Source: CAYSRJ01 sp964521865 (GTDB taxonomy: Bacteria; Spirochaetota; B62-G9; DRHN01). Taken from it: a stretch of DNA of 64,000 nt. Both the position numbers and the translations under genes were made by a program. Positions 1-8,624 of this stretch are shown here, in pieces; within the stretch, counting starts at the first letter, position 1; the number at the start of each line of letters is the position of its first letter. Location: NCBI GenBank assembly GCA_964521865.1, contig CAZFTJ010000002.1, positions 62,001 to 126,000 of the forward strand, read 5' to 3'. A model generated the notes under the pieces. The model was not told where the DNA came from. It searched no databases and worked only from the letters and a program-made list of their open reading frames with translations.

Positions 1-616
1 TAAAGGCGTAAATTACCGTGGTTACCACACCCGGCATGGCTATGGGTATCATTACTCTGAAGATCGTCCCGATTCTCGTGCATCCGTCAATGAGCGCAGC
101 TTCTTCAATCTCTTTAGGAATCGACTGGAAGTAGCCGTTCAGCATCCATATGGAAAAAGCAAGGGTGAATACCGAGTTTACCAGAATCAGAGAGAGATAG
201 GTATCGAGAAGGTGAAGCTTCGACATAATTTTGAAAAGTGAAATAATTACAATAACCGGCGAAAACATCTGAACAACCAGGAAAACATAGAGCAACAGCT
301 TCCGACCATGAAACCTCAGCCGTGCGACTGCATAGGCTGCGGGTATGCACAGTGCGGTGTTGAGCAGTGTTGCGCCGGATGCAATGATGACGCTGTTGAG
401 AAAATATTTCGCCATGGGGTACTTCGACCAGATAAGTTTGAAGTTACCCCATGCAATTCTTTTCGGTATCCAGAAGGGGGGTTTTGTGTATACCTGATCA
501 AAATCCTTCAACATTGTCGAAATCATCACGAAAAAGGGAAAAAGCAGGACAGCAATAATAACAGTCGCCCAGAAGTATATCAGGATCTTTTTCAATACAA
601 CATTTTTTTCGACCAA
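1..616 (-). CDS. Sugar ABC transporter permease, MalG type (partial, 3' end outside window)
   Basis: Inner-membrane permease of a CUT1-type carbohydrate ABC importer, partner of the MalF-type gene just upstream. I read 205 residues before the window edge. Hydrophobic segments lie near residues 10-30, 72-97, 107-128 and 140-160. The cytoplasmic EAA loop is at about 171-195 (EEAALIDGCTRIG, later IPIAMP), where the ATPase subunit docks. The start is a TTG at 616; the strong GGTGAGGAG ribosome site lies in the last codons of the preceding gene, so the two are probably translationally coupled. No ATPase gene is visible; such importers often share one MsmX-type ATPase encoded elsewhere. The family is clear, the substrate unknown. 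Confidence 0.9.
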   Translation of the reverse strand, partial: MVEKNVVLKKILIYFWATVIIAVLLFPFFVMISTMLKDFDQVYTKPPFWIPKRIAWGNFKLIWSKYPMAKYFLNSVIIASGATLLNTALCIPAAYAVARLRFHGRKLLLYVFLVVQMFSPVIVIISLFKIMSKLHLLDTYLSLILVNSVFTLAFSIWMLNGYFQSIPKEIEEAALIDGCTRIGTIFRVMIPIAMPGVVTTVIYAF

Positions 617-619
617 GAG

Positions 620-1522
620 CTACTCCTCACCTTTAAAATAGAACCTCGAATAGATGATGCTTATTGCAAGAAGTATAACAAATGTGATAACAGCCATTGC
701 GGATGCCGGCCCGAAACGCAGGAAATTGAACGAGTATTTATAGATAAAAGTTATTAAAATATCCGTGGTATTGATCGGGCCGCCCTTTGTAAGAATATAG
801 ATTGTGTTAAAATCATTGAAGGTCCACAGTATCGAGAGCAGCGTCGCTATAACGATAAGGTTTTTTAATAGAGGCAGGGTCACAAGACGGAATTTCTGGA
901 TTGCGTTGACCCCGTCGACAACCGCAGCTTCGTAGAGGTCTTTCGGAATCGCCTGAAGACCTGCAAGGAAAACAAGAGACATAAAGGGGATACCGATCCA
1001 TATATCGACCCATATCGCTGCAAAAAAGGCGGGGATCGGGTAGGCAAGCCAGAACGGCGGATGCTGCGTAACGTGAAGCAGCTTTAATGTTTGATTGAGA
1101 AGTCCGAAATCAGCATTGTACACCCACTGCCACAGCATAACGCTGATGGGAACAGAAGATGCCCATGGAAGAATCAAAAGAGTTCTGTATACCTTTCGGC
1201 CGCGATAATCAACGTTGAGCAAAAGTGCAATAATGATACCGAACAGGGTTTTCACCAGTACGGCAAGACCGGTCCAGATGAACGATCGGCCGAGCACATC
1301 CCAGAAGTCACGTATCTTCGTCAGATATGCGAAATTGCCCAGCCCGATAAACTCGACGATCTTGCCGAGTTTGTTGGTCTTGAAAAGGGACATCAAAAAG
1401 ACGTAAAATATCGGATAAAACATAAAAAGCAGCAGAAAGATCGTCCCCGGAATGAGAAGTACGTAGGCAAGCCTGGATTCTGTGGTCCAGAAATGTCCCT
1501 TCTGCTTTACCTCATTGATCAT
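620..1522 (-). CDS. Sugar ABC transporter permease, MalF type
   Basis: Membrane subunit (300 residues) of the same carbohydrate importer. About six transmembrane segments are visible, the first near residues 18-42. The EAA loop is at about 198-218 (YEAAVVDGVNAIQK, then TLPLLK). The length is normal for MalF-like proteins without the large periplasmic insertion. The gene follows the binding-protein gene by about 65 bases that hold a strong hairpin, and is followed within 4 bases by the MalG-type gene. Function is inferred from family and operon; substrate specificity cannot be read. Confidence 0.93.
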   Translation of the reverse strand: MINEVKQKGHFWTTESRLAYVLLIPGTIFLLLFMFYPIFYVFLMSLFKTNKLGKIVEFIGLGNFAYLTKIRDFWDVLGRSFIWTGLAVLVKTLFGIIIALLLNVDYRGRKVYRTLLILPWASSVPISVMLWQWVYNADFGLLNQTLKLLHVTQHPPFWLAYPIPAFFAAIWVDIWIGIPFMSLVFLAGLQAIPKDLYEAAVVDGVNAIQKFRLVTLPLLKNLIVIATLLSILWTFNDFNTIYILTKGGPINTTDILITFIYKYSFNFLRFGPASAMAVITFVILLAISIIYSRFYFKGEE

Positions 1523-1541
1523 CGTATTCCCTTGAAAGTAG

Positions 1542-1569
1542 AAAAACCCCGGTATGCAGAATACCGGGG
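1542..1569 (-). terminator. Intercistronic hairpin with T-run between binding protein and permeases
   Basis: A perfect 9-bp inverted repeat (arms CCCCGGTAT at 1547-1555 and ATACCGGGG at 1561-1569, loop of 5) is followed on the minus strand by TTTTT (1546-1542). This has the form of an intrinsic terminator. It sits after the binding-protein gene and before the permeases, so it probably acts as a partial terminator or 3' stabiliser that gives more binding protein than permease. Confidence 0.8.
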
Positions 1570-1587
1570 CCTGTTATCTGTTTTTGC

Positions 1588-2844
1588 TCACATTCCTCTC
1601 AGGGCATCGATCTGTTTTGCGGCATCGTCAAGCGCATCTTTCGGGGATGCCTTGCCAAGGAACACCGTTCCGACGGCATTCCAGATGATATCCGTACATT
1701 CAGACCACTCGGCAACGAGCGGCCATCCCTTTGCCACAGCATTCGCTTTGACCATCTCCTTGTACACAGGGGTCTGGAAGAACGGATCTTTTCCCGCAGA
1801 TTTTGTTACAGGCGGGAACCCGACAAGTTTCTGGAAGGGAATCTGAACCTCATCAGAATAGAAGTAATCGAGGAATTTACCCACCATCTCTTTGCTTTTT
1901 GATGTATTGAAAAACGCGAGTGAGTCTGTAACAAGCAGGCTCGAAGGTTTGGAGCCCTTAAAATAGGGCATCTGGGAGGGAGCCCAGCCGAAAGGAACAT
2001 TCTGCGCCTTGAGTATTGCCCCCGTGAATCCGCCGCTCATCATCATGGCAAGATGCCCGCTTACCATAAGGTCCTGAAGCTCATCCCTGGTGTAATTGGT
2101 TACGCCGGGTTCTGTTACCTTGTACTTATTCACAAGGTCGTTCATAAAAGTAAGAGCCTTTATGCCGGCCGGGCTGCTTACCGTACATTTCCCGAGCTTT
2201 CCGTCCGGCGTCGTTTCAAAGAAATCGCCGCCCGCCCCGTAGAAGTAGTACACAAACTCCGTCAACTCTGCGTACTTCTTGCCGCTCATTCCGACACCGT
2301 AGATATCCGGAGGGTTGTTAACCTTCTGAGCTATTCTGAGCATGTCTTCAAATGTTACAGGCGGTGTATCGATCAGATCGGTCCTGTAAAACATGATCCT
2401 CGGGCCGATTGCATCGGGAAGCGCGAGGAGCACCCCATCGACAATGGCTTCTTTTGCCCCCGGCTGAATGTTATCGAGGGTTTCTTTCGATACCCACTTA
2501 TCCGGTGGTTCGAGCTGGTCCTTGAACTCGAGCACCCACCGGGTTCCGATAATCGAAAGATCGGGCGGATTGTCACCACCGAGGCTTGTAACGAGCCTGT
2601 CGTGTACCTGATTCCAGGGCGTTGAAATGACGGTGAGCACTGCATTCGGATACTTTTCTTCAAACCCTTTTTTCATCTGGTCTGCAAACTCCGGCGTCAA
2701 ACCGTCGTATTCGGCCCAGATAATGCTGATCTCGGCTTTCTCAGCCGCCTTTTTCTCCTCTTTCGTTCCGCCGTTAAAAAAGAGGAGAAAAGACGCAAAA
2801 ACCAGCAGTGATACTGCAATCATAAGGTATCTCTGCTTTTTCAT
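1588..2844 (-). CDS. Extracellular sugar-binding protein of ABC importer
   Basis: Family 1 solute-binding protein, 418 residues, which captures the sugar outside the inner membrane and hands it to the two permeases. The N-terminus (MKKQRYLMIAVSLLVF) is a signal or anchor sequence, followed by a charged linker (about 28-40). The mature domain starts with an EISIIWAEYDG strand; further on are NPPDLSIIGTRW and a C-terminal segment with MVKANAVAKGWPL. No cysteine follows the hydrophobic stretch (it reads LLFFNGG), so a lipid anchor is not predicted, which is unusual for spirochaetal binding proteins. The ribosome site is AAAGGAG. First gene of the operon; ligand unknown. Confidence 0.92.
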   Translation of the reverse strand: MKKQRYLMIAVSLLVFASFLLFFNGGTKEEKKAAEKAEISIIWAEYDGLTPEFADQMKKGFEEKYPNAVLTVISTPWNQVHDRLVTSLGGDNPPDLSIIGTRWVLEFKDQLEPPDKWVSKETLDNIQPGAKEAIVDGVLLALPDAIGPRIMFYRTDLIDTPPVTFEDMLRIAQKVNNPPDIYGVGMSGKKYAELTEFVYYFYGAGGDFFETTPDGKLGKCTVSSPAGIKALTFMNDLVNKYKVTEPGVTNYTRDELQDLMVSGHLAMMMSGGFTGAILKAQNVPFGWAPSQMPYFKGSKPSSLLVTDSLAFFNTSKSKEMVGKFLDYFYSDEVQIPFQKLVGFPPVTKSAGKDPFFQTPVYKEMVKANAVAKGWPLVAEWSECTDIIWNAVGTVFLGKASPKDALDDAAKQIDALRGM

Positions 2845-2894
2845 GGCAGCTCTCCTTTCAAAATAGATTATTTTCGATGTTCCCCAGTGAATCC

Positions 2895-2924
2895 ATCATT
2901 ACATTTCCTTCTGCTTTTGTCAAT
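2895..2924 (-). promoter_or_regulatory. Candidate sigma70 promoter for the ABC importer operon
   Basis: A perfect TTGACA (minus strand, 2924-2919) is followed after 18 bases by AATGAT (2900-2895), a 4/6 match to the -10 consensus, about 50 bases upstream of the binding-protein start. The -35 is strong, the -10 only fair. Confidence 0.4.
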
Positions 2925-3058
2925 AGTCTAAAATACTGCTCTTTTTCAGAAAGTCGAGGCATTGGCCCCGTTATTTCGAAGGCTTTGTGTCCGAGTAAGG
3001 CCGCCCGGCGGCGGCGATAAAGAGGAGTACTCACACTCTGAAATGAAATCAGGGCGCG

Positions 3059-4336
3059 CTACTGCGTAAAATATTTCAAACCACGAAACCCGATATCCCT
3101 TCTATAGCAGGCGCCTTCAAACCGAATGGCATCGACAGCTGCATAACTTTCCGCAACCGCGTCACGAAGACTTTTACCGGTTGCAACGACGTTGAGCACC
3201 CTGCCGCCGTTTGTGACAACACGGCCGGCGTCTCTTGCGGTTCCTGCATGAAACAGGTACACATTCTCCCTGTTTGAGACATTGAGACCGTGTATCTCTT
3301 TCCCCTTCTCGTAATGACCGGGGTAGCCTCCCGATGCCATAACAACATCGCAGGCGCAGCCTTTTTTCCATTCGATTGTACAGTCTTTCAGTTCCCCGTT
3401 CACTGTTCTCACTATCGATTCCGCAAGATCGGATTCTAAAAGCGGTACCACCGCTTCTATTTCAGGATCTCCAAACCTGCAGTTGAATTCCACAACAAAC
3501 GGATTCTCGTTGTGCACCATGAGACCTGCATAGACAACGCCCCTGTAATCGATGTTTTTCACCCTGAATTCATCCATGAGGGGGAGGAGTATTCTGTCAA
3601 TTACTCTTCCCATAACCGTTGTATTGACCACTGGAGCCGGTGCAATGGCGCCCATGCCTCCCGTGTTGGGACCCCTGTCCCCGTCATATACAGGTTTGTG
3701 GTCCTGAGAGGAGATGAGCGGCACAACAGTTTGCCCGTCGCAGAGCGCAAGCACGGTCGCCTCTTCACCTTCGAGAAAATCCTCGATTACGACGCGCGTT
3801 CCGCTCTCACCGAAAAGTTTCCGGTCGAACATATCGGTAAGCGATTTCCGGGCGTCTTTCTCATCGTTTACAATCAAAACTCCCTTGCCGGCTGCAAGGC
3901 CGTCGGCCTTGATCACGTACGGCGGGTCCACCTGCCGTATATATTCGAGCGCTGCATCTTTTGTAAAGAATTCCCTGTACCGTGCTGTCGGGATGCCCTT
4001 TTCTTCCATCAGCTTTTTCGAAAAGATCTTGCTTCCTTCTATTTGTGCGCCTTCAGCGGTGGGACCGAACACCGGGAGGCCGTTCTCGATAAAAAGATCG
4101 GCAATGCCCTCTACAAGGGGCAGCTCGGGACCGATGACGGTAATGTCTATTTTCTCCTGCTTTGCAAAACTCAGAAGCGCCTCGAAATTATCCGCCTTTA
4201 TCAACGGGTTTTCGGCAATCTCTTCGGTTGCGGCATTCCCGGGAGTCCAGTAGAGCCTCTTTACCAGCGGACTCTGCGACAGTGCATATGCGAGAGCGTG
4301 CTCCCTCCCGCCGCTTCCAAGAACAAGGACCTTCAC
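3059..4336 (-). CDS. purD: Phosphoribosylamine--glycine ligase
   Basis: GAR synthetase, second step of de novo purine synthesis: joins glycine to phosphoribosylamine with ATP. 425 residues, normal length. The N-terminal domain begins MKVLVLGSGGREHALAYAL. The ATP-grasp domain contains YVIKADGLAAGKGVLIV and the metal-binding stretch NCRFGDPEIEAVVPLL. Start is GTG at 4336, preceded by a strong GGGAGGGG site. Last gene of the pur operon, separated from purC by a 160-base spacer with GC-rich repeats, so it may be under partly separate control. Confidence 0.97.
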   Translation of the reverse strand: MKVLVLGSGGREHALAYALSQSPLVKRLYWTPGNAATEEIAENPLIKADNFEALLSFAKQEKIDITVIGPELPLVEGIADLFIENGLPVFGPTAEGAQIEGSKIFSKKLMEEKGIPTARYREFFTKDAALEYIRQVDPPYVIKADGLAAGKGVLIVNDEKDARKSLTDMFDRKLFGESGTRVVIEDFLEGEEATVLALCDGQTVVPLISSQDHKPVYDGDRGPNTGGMGAIAPAPVVNTTVMGRVIDRILLPLMDEFRVKNIDYRGVVYAGLMVHNENPFVVEFNCRFGDPEIEAVVPLLESDLAESIVRTVNGELKDCTIEWKKGCACDVVMASGGYPGHYEKGKEIHGLNVSNRENVYLFHAGTARDAGRVVTNGGRVLNVVATGKSLRDAVAESYAAVDAIRFEGACYRRDIGFRGLKYFTQ

Positions 4337-4380
4337 GATGCATCCCCTCCCCTCGTTTTAAACAACATCTCTATCGATAT

Positions 4381-4430
4381 GAAGCCGGCTCACGCATCCG
4401 GATTTATGCACCCTTCCGGTCGAAGCCGGC
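4381..4430. repeat. GC-rich repeats in the purC-purD spacer
   Basis: The word GAAGCCGGC occurs twice (4381-4389 and 4422-4430). Between them GCATCCGGAT (4394-4403) is identical to one arm of the dispersed palindromic repeat found elsewhere in the window. It looks like a REP-type intercistronic element; function unknown. Confidence 0.45.
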
Positions 4431-4498
4431 ATAACCCTCACTCACATGCCGCTTGACGGCTGCACGTCTCTAAACTCCGAATACACTCATCTTGCTAT

Positions 4499-5398
4499 CT
4501 ACATGAAGGCAGCACCCGTAACACGCCGGTATACTTCGAGGTATTTTTCAACCGATTTTTCTATCACCTTGTCCGGCAATGAGGGGGCGGGCGGCGTTTT
4601 GTCCCAATCCCGGGTTTCCAGCCAGTCGCGTATATACTGTTTGTCAAAGCTCGGCTGAGGCCCCCCGGGTTTGTACAACTCCCTGTCCCAGTAGCGGGAG
4701 GAATCAGGCGTAAAAACCTCGTCCGCAAGCAGAACCTCTCCGTCTACAACGGTAAATTCGAATTTCGTGTCTGCCAGGATGAGCCCCTTCTCATACACCT
4801 CATCGTGCACCGTTTCGTACAGCTCCATCGATTTTGATTTGATGAACCGGGCAATCTCAGACCCGATCCTGTTTTCGACCTGCTCAAAGTTTATATATTC
4901 ATCGTGACCGCTTTTGGCCTTTGTGGTGGGTGTAAATACCGGTTCGGGAAGTCTGTCGCCCTGAACGAGCCCTTTGGGAAGTGGTATATCGAAGAGCCGG
5001 CCGGTACGGCGGTAACTGCGCCATCCGGAACCGTCGATATACCCCCGCACCACACATTCGACTTCGATCATCTCCCCCTTTCGCACAAGCGAGCTCCTGC
5101 CCTTCAGCATTTCACGCTCCTGTTTGCTCATTCGGAAGGGAAAATCCTGAACATTATCCGATATCAGATGATTCTTTACTATCCCTTCGGTTTTCCTGAA
5201 CCAGAATGCGGATATCGAATTTAAAACCATCCCCTTAAAGGGAATTGCATTGGGCAGCACCACATCAAAAGCGGAAATCCTGTCGGAGGCGACCATAAGG
5301 AGGTTGGAATCGAGGTTGAAAATATCTCGCACCTTCCCCCTGGTGAGAAGCGGAACCGCTTCTATATTGATTTCCCTGTATGCTTCCGGCAGTCTCAT
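4499..5398 (-). CDS. purC: Phosphoribosylaminoimidazole-succinocarboxamide synthase
   Basis: SAICAR synthetase: joins aspartate to CAIR with ATP. I place the start at 5398 (MRLPEAYREINIEAVPLL), 299 residues, because GGAGG lies about 10 bases upstream and the conserved N-terminal motif TRGKVRDIF follows. The open frame extends further upstream, but that part overlaps purN and resembles nothing. Core motifs include SDRISAFDVVLP, IEVECVVRGYIDGSGW and DTKFEF. At about 300 residues it is the longer form of the enzyme rather than the 240-residue form. It follows purN by 67 bases. Confidence 0.96.
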   Translation of the reverse strand: MRLPEAYREINIEAVPLLTRGKVRDIFNLDSNLLMVASDRISAFDVVLPNAIPFKGMVLNSISAFWFRKTEGIVKNHLISDNVQDFPFRMSKQEREMLKGRSSLVRKGEMIEVECVVRGYIDGSGWRSYRRTGRLFDIPLPKGLVQGDRLPEPVFTPTTKAKSGHDEYINFEQVENRIGSEIARFIKSKSMELYETVHDEVYEKGLILADTKFEFTVVDGEVLLADEVFTPDSSRYWDRELYKPGGPQPSFDKQYIRDWLETRDWDKTPPAPSLPDKVIEKSVEKYLEVYRRVTGAAFM

Positions 5399-5465
5399 AA
5401 CCTTTTCCTCCTTCACTAAAATTAATATCGCCGGCACGCGGCATGTTAATTTGGATATGCTCTCA

Positions 5466-6086
5466 TCACGGACCTTCCGGCTGTACAAACACCCTTCTCC
5501 CACGTACTTCGAGCCTGTCTTCACAGAAGTACTGCAGGGCCTTCGGATAGATGGTATGCTCCTTTTCGAGTATTCGATCTGCCAGAGTATGCTCATCATC
5601 ATCATCGAAAACGGGTACGGCTTCCTGCAGAATGACAGGTCCTGTGTCGACCCCTTCATCCACAAAGTGGACGGTACACCCGGAATACCTCACCCCGTAT
5701 TCAATCGCCTGCTTTTGGGCCTCGGTACCGGGAAAGGAAGGAAGCAGAGCGGGATGGATATTGAGAATCCTGTTCGGGTATCTGCGAATAACAGCGCTGG
5801 AGAGCACTTTCATAAACCCGGCAAGCGCAATACCGTCCACAGCCTCACGCTCGAGAAGCTCCATAATCCTGCTGAAGTACGAATCGCGCGACTCTTCTCT
5901 CTTTTTCTGAAAAACAGCCGTTTTTATCCCTGCCCTGCGCGCATAGGCGAGACCGGGAGCATCGGGATTATCGGAAACAACGACCACCACCTTTCCCCTG
6001 ATGGCGCCGTTTTTCACCTCTTCAATAATCGCCCTGAAATTCGATCCTCTCCCCGATATAAAAACAGCAAGCCTCTTCACGTTCAT
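5466..6086 (-). CDS. purN: Phosphoribosylglycinamide formyltransferase
   Basis: GAR transformylase using 10-formyl-tetrahydrofolate, third step of the pathway; 206 residues. The N-terminal nucleotide site is VFISGRGSNFRAII. The catalytic block is NIHPALLPSFPG, followed by SGCTVHFVDEGVDTGP, which carries the conserved Asn/His and Asp. It starts 5 bases after the purM stop, with a GAGG site in the end of purM, so coupling is likely. Confidence 0.97.
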   Translation of the reverse strand: MNVKRLAVFISGRGSNFRAIIEEVKNGAIRGKVVVVVSDNPDAPGLAYARRAGIKTAVFQKKREESRDSYFSRIMELLEREAVDGIALAGFMKVLSSAVIRRYPNRILNIHPALLPSFPGTEAQKQAIEYGVRYSGCTVHFVDEGVDTGPVILQEAVPVFDDDDEHTLADRILEKEHTIYPKALQYFCEDRLEVRGRRVFVQPEGP

Positions 6087-6091
6087 AGTAT

Positions 6092-7093
6092 TCAGCCCTC
6101 TTTAACGACGACTTCACCGAAAACAACGGGATCTTCCCCCAGCGTGCGAAGATATTCACACATTTTTACGGATGAGCCGGGTCGCACGATAAAAACGAGA
6201 CCGATCCCCATATTGAAAGTGTTTCTCATCTCCTGTTCATCTATTTCACCGGCATCTTTAATGACCTGGAAAATCGGGTGGGGTGTTATGCTTTTCCATT
6301 CTATTTTCAAATCCAGACCTTTCGGAAGTATTCTCACGGTATTGCCGTACAGGCCGCCGCCTGTAACATGGGCAATGCCGGCCACGCTGAAACAGTTCAG
6401 CACGTCGAGTGCCGTTTTTACATATATCCGGGTCGGCGTCAATAACTCTTCGATGAGCGGGCGCGAAAGTGGAGAAACTAGAGCGGTGCATGAATATTTT
6501 TTTTCTGAAAAAAGCGCTTTTCTGGCAAGGCTGAGACCGTTTGCGTGTATACCGCTTGATCGAATACCGATAAGAACATCTCCTGCTTTGATGGTTTTTC
6601 CATCAACTATCCTTTCCCGTTCGGCAATCCCAACGGCAAACCCTGCAAGCTCATACGTGCCTGGTTCGTATACACCGGGCATCTCGGCGGTTTCTCCACC
6701 AAGCAGTGCGCAGCCTGCATCTCTGCACCCCTGTACAATACCGTCCAGAACCTCCGATGCCACGCTCGTGTCCAGTTTTGACGTTGCAAGGTAGTCCAGG
6801 AAGAATATCGGTTTCGCACCTGCTGTGATGATGTCGTTTACGCACATTGCTACGAGATCGACGCCAATCGTATCGTATTTCTTCGCCTTTTTCGCGAGCA
6901 GAAGCTTTGTACCGATACCGTCGGTGCCTGCAACGAGCACTGGATTGCGGTAGTCGAGGGATGAAAGATCGAAAAGTCCGCCGAAGAGCCCGATATTTTT
7001 ACTTTCGGAGCTTCTCAGCTTGCGCCTTATCATATCGACGAAACGTTCACCCTCCGATATATCAACTCCCGATTCCCTGTATGTAAGTCCCAC
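6092..7093 (-). CDS. purM: Phosphoribosylformylglycinamidine cyclo-ligase
   Basis: AIR synthetase: closes the imidazole ring of FGAM with ATP. 333 residues, typical. Motifs visible are LVAGTDGIGTKL, DLVAMCVNDI, GGETAEMPGVY and AHVTGGGLYGN. The start is GTG at 7093 behind a GGAGAGAGG stretch. It lies 79 bases after purF and 5 bases before purN. The FGAM synthase genes that make its substrate are not in this operon. Confidence 0.97.
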   Translation of the reverse strand: MGLTYRESGVDISEGERFVDMIRRKLRSSESKNIGLFGGLFDLSSLDYRNPVLVAGTDGIGTKLLLAKKAKKYDTIGVDLVAMCVNDIITAGAKPIFFLDYLATSKLDTSVASEVLDGIVQGCRDAGCALLGGETAEMPGVYEPGTYELAGFAVGIAERERIVDGKTIKAGDVLIGIRSSGIHANGLSLARKALFSEKKYSCTALVSPLSRPLIEELLTPTRIYVKTALDVLNCFSVAGIAHVTGGGLYGNTVRILPKGLDLKIEWKSITPHPIFQVIKDAGEIDEQEMRNTFNMGIGLVFIVRPGSSVKMCEYLRTLGEDPVVFGEVVVKEG

Positions 7094-7172
7094 ACCTCTC
7101 TCCTGTTATCCGAGATAGGACGGTATCGCAAACCTGCCGAAACAGGACCGCGGCATCGCAAAAAATCGGCGC

Positions 7173-8624
7173 CTACATCTCATTAACCCGAAAATCTTCC
7201 AGGAGCATCTTCCCCTCGTGATCGTCTTCCAGGACCGGCACGGGGTAGTCGCCGTTGAAACACGCGTAGCACAGGCTGTCGAGAGGTTTCCCGACCGCCT
7301 TTGAAAGACCGTCTAGGGTAATATAGGTAAGGCTGTCCACCTCGATGAACTTCCGGATGTTTTCAACAGACTGCGTCGAAGCAATGAGCGTTCTCTTTTC
7401 GGAGGTATCTATTCCGAAGAAGCACGGGTAGGTTATCGGCGGAGAGCTGATATACAGGTGTATCTCCTTTGCCCCGGCATCCCGTATCATTCTGATTATC
7501 CTCTTGCTCGTTGTTCCGCGAACAATCGAATCATCCAGGACAGCCACCCTCCTGCCCTTTATGGCGCTTCGAATGGGGTTCAGCTTGATTTTGACCTTGT
7601 ATCCCCGCTCACTGGTACCGGGATCGATAAAGGTGCGGCCCACGTAAGGGTTTTTGAACAGACCGATTTCATAGGGTATACCAGCCTCGCGCGCAAAGCC
7701 TATCGCAGTCGTTATTCCGGAATCGGGAACCGGAATCACCACATCCGCCTTCACACTGTCGACCCGGTTTGCCCGGGCAAGCTCCCGCCCCATACGCTTA
7801 CGCACCTCGTATACACTGATCCCGTCTATAACCGAATCGGGACGGGCAAAGTAAATATATTCAAACACGCAGAGCGCGTTTCTCTGCCCTGACTTGAATG
7901 TATGGCTACGTACGGAATCACCGTCGATCTCCACCAATTCTCCGGGTTGTATATCTCTGATAAACCGTGCATTCATCACGTCGAGCGCGGTCGATTCGGA
8001 TGCGACCGCATAGCCCTTGTAAATTTTACCGAGGCAGAGGGGTCTGAAACCATAGGGATCGCGCAGGGCGATCAGTTTTTCACCCCCGATCATGACGATT
8101 GAGTATGACCCTCTGACCCTGGCGATTGCATCGAGCACCGCCGTTTTGATATCCCGCGTCTTCCGGCTCGAAACGAGATGTAAAAGAAGCTCCGTATCAG
8201 AGCTCGAACGGATAAGGGCGCCGTTTTCAATAAGCGTATTCCTGAGCTCCTTCGAGTTGACGATATTCCCGTTATGGGATACGGCCATCATCCCGCCCCA
8301 GTACCGGGCGATGATCGGCTGCACGTTCTGAAAGTATCCCGACCCGGTCGTCGAGTACCGTACATGGCCGATGCCCAGGTTTCCAGTAAGAGATTCAAAG
8401 TCGGAAGGCTTGAATACCGAGGTGAGCAGTCCTTCGCCCCTCTTGATATTGACGATATCGTTTTTATACGTTGCAATGCCCGCACTCTCCTGTCCCCTGT
8501 GCTGAAGGGCGTACAATCCCCTGTATATGAGGGCGCCGGCGTTGAATGAGCTGTCGGACGACATCAGGCCGATAATCCCGCACTTTTCACGGGGGATATC
8601 CTGAAAATCTCCACGTTCAACCAT
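7173..8624 (-). CDS. purF: Amidophosphoribosyltransferase (Fe-S type)
   Basis: Committed step of purine synthesis: transfers the glutamine amide to PRPP. With the start at 8624 the protein has 483 residues and a 14-residue propeptide (MVERGDFQDIPREK) before the catalytic Cys15 of CGIIGLM; the propeptide should be removed to free that Cys. The PRPP loop is VAVLDDSIVRGTTS. Cysteines matching the four [4Fe-4S] ligands of the Bacillus-type enzyme are in CVFEYIYF, YPCFFGID and LCYACFNGDYP. The start overlaps the purB stop by 8 bases, with GGAG 9 bases upstream; further upstream starts lack a ribosome site. Confidence 0.96.
   Translation of the reverse strand: MVERGDFQDIPREKCGIIGLMSSDSSFNAGALIYRGLYALQHRGQESAGIATYKNDIVNIKRGEGLLTSVFKPSDFESLTGNLGIGHVRYSTTGSGYFQNVQPIIARYWGGMMAVSHNGNIVNSKELRNTLIENGALIRSSSDTELLLHLVSSRKTRDIKTAVLDAIARVRGSYSIVMIGGEKLIALRDPYGFRPLCLGKIYKGYAVASESTALDVMNARFIRDIQPGELVEIDGDSVRSHTFKSGQRNALCVFEYIYFARPDSVIDGISVYEVRKRMGRELARANRVDSVKADVVIPVPDSGITTAIGFAREAGIPYEIGLFKNPYVGRTFIDPGTSERGYKVKIKLNPIRSAIKGRRVAVLDDSIVRGTTSKRIIRMIRDAGAKEIHLYISSPPITYPCFFGIDTSEKRTLIASTQSVENIRKFIEVDSLTYITLDGLSKAVGKPLDSLCYACFNGDYPVPVLEDDHEGKMLLEDFRVNEM

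Noticed and set aside
5399..5665. 89-codon N-terminal extension of purC
   Set aside because: It overlaps purN on the same strand, shows no family similarity, and the ATG at 5398 has a proper ribosome site and the conserved N-terminus.
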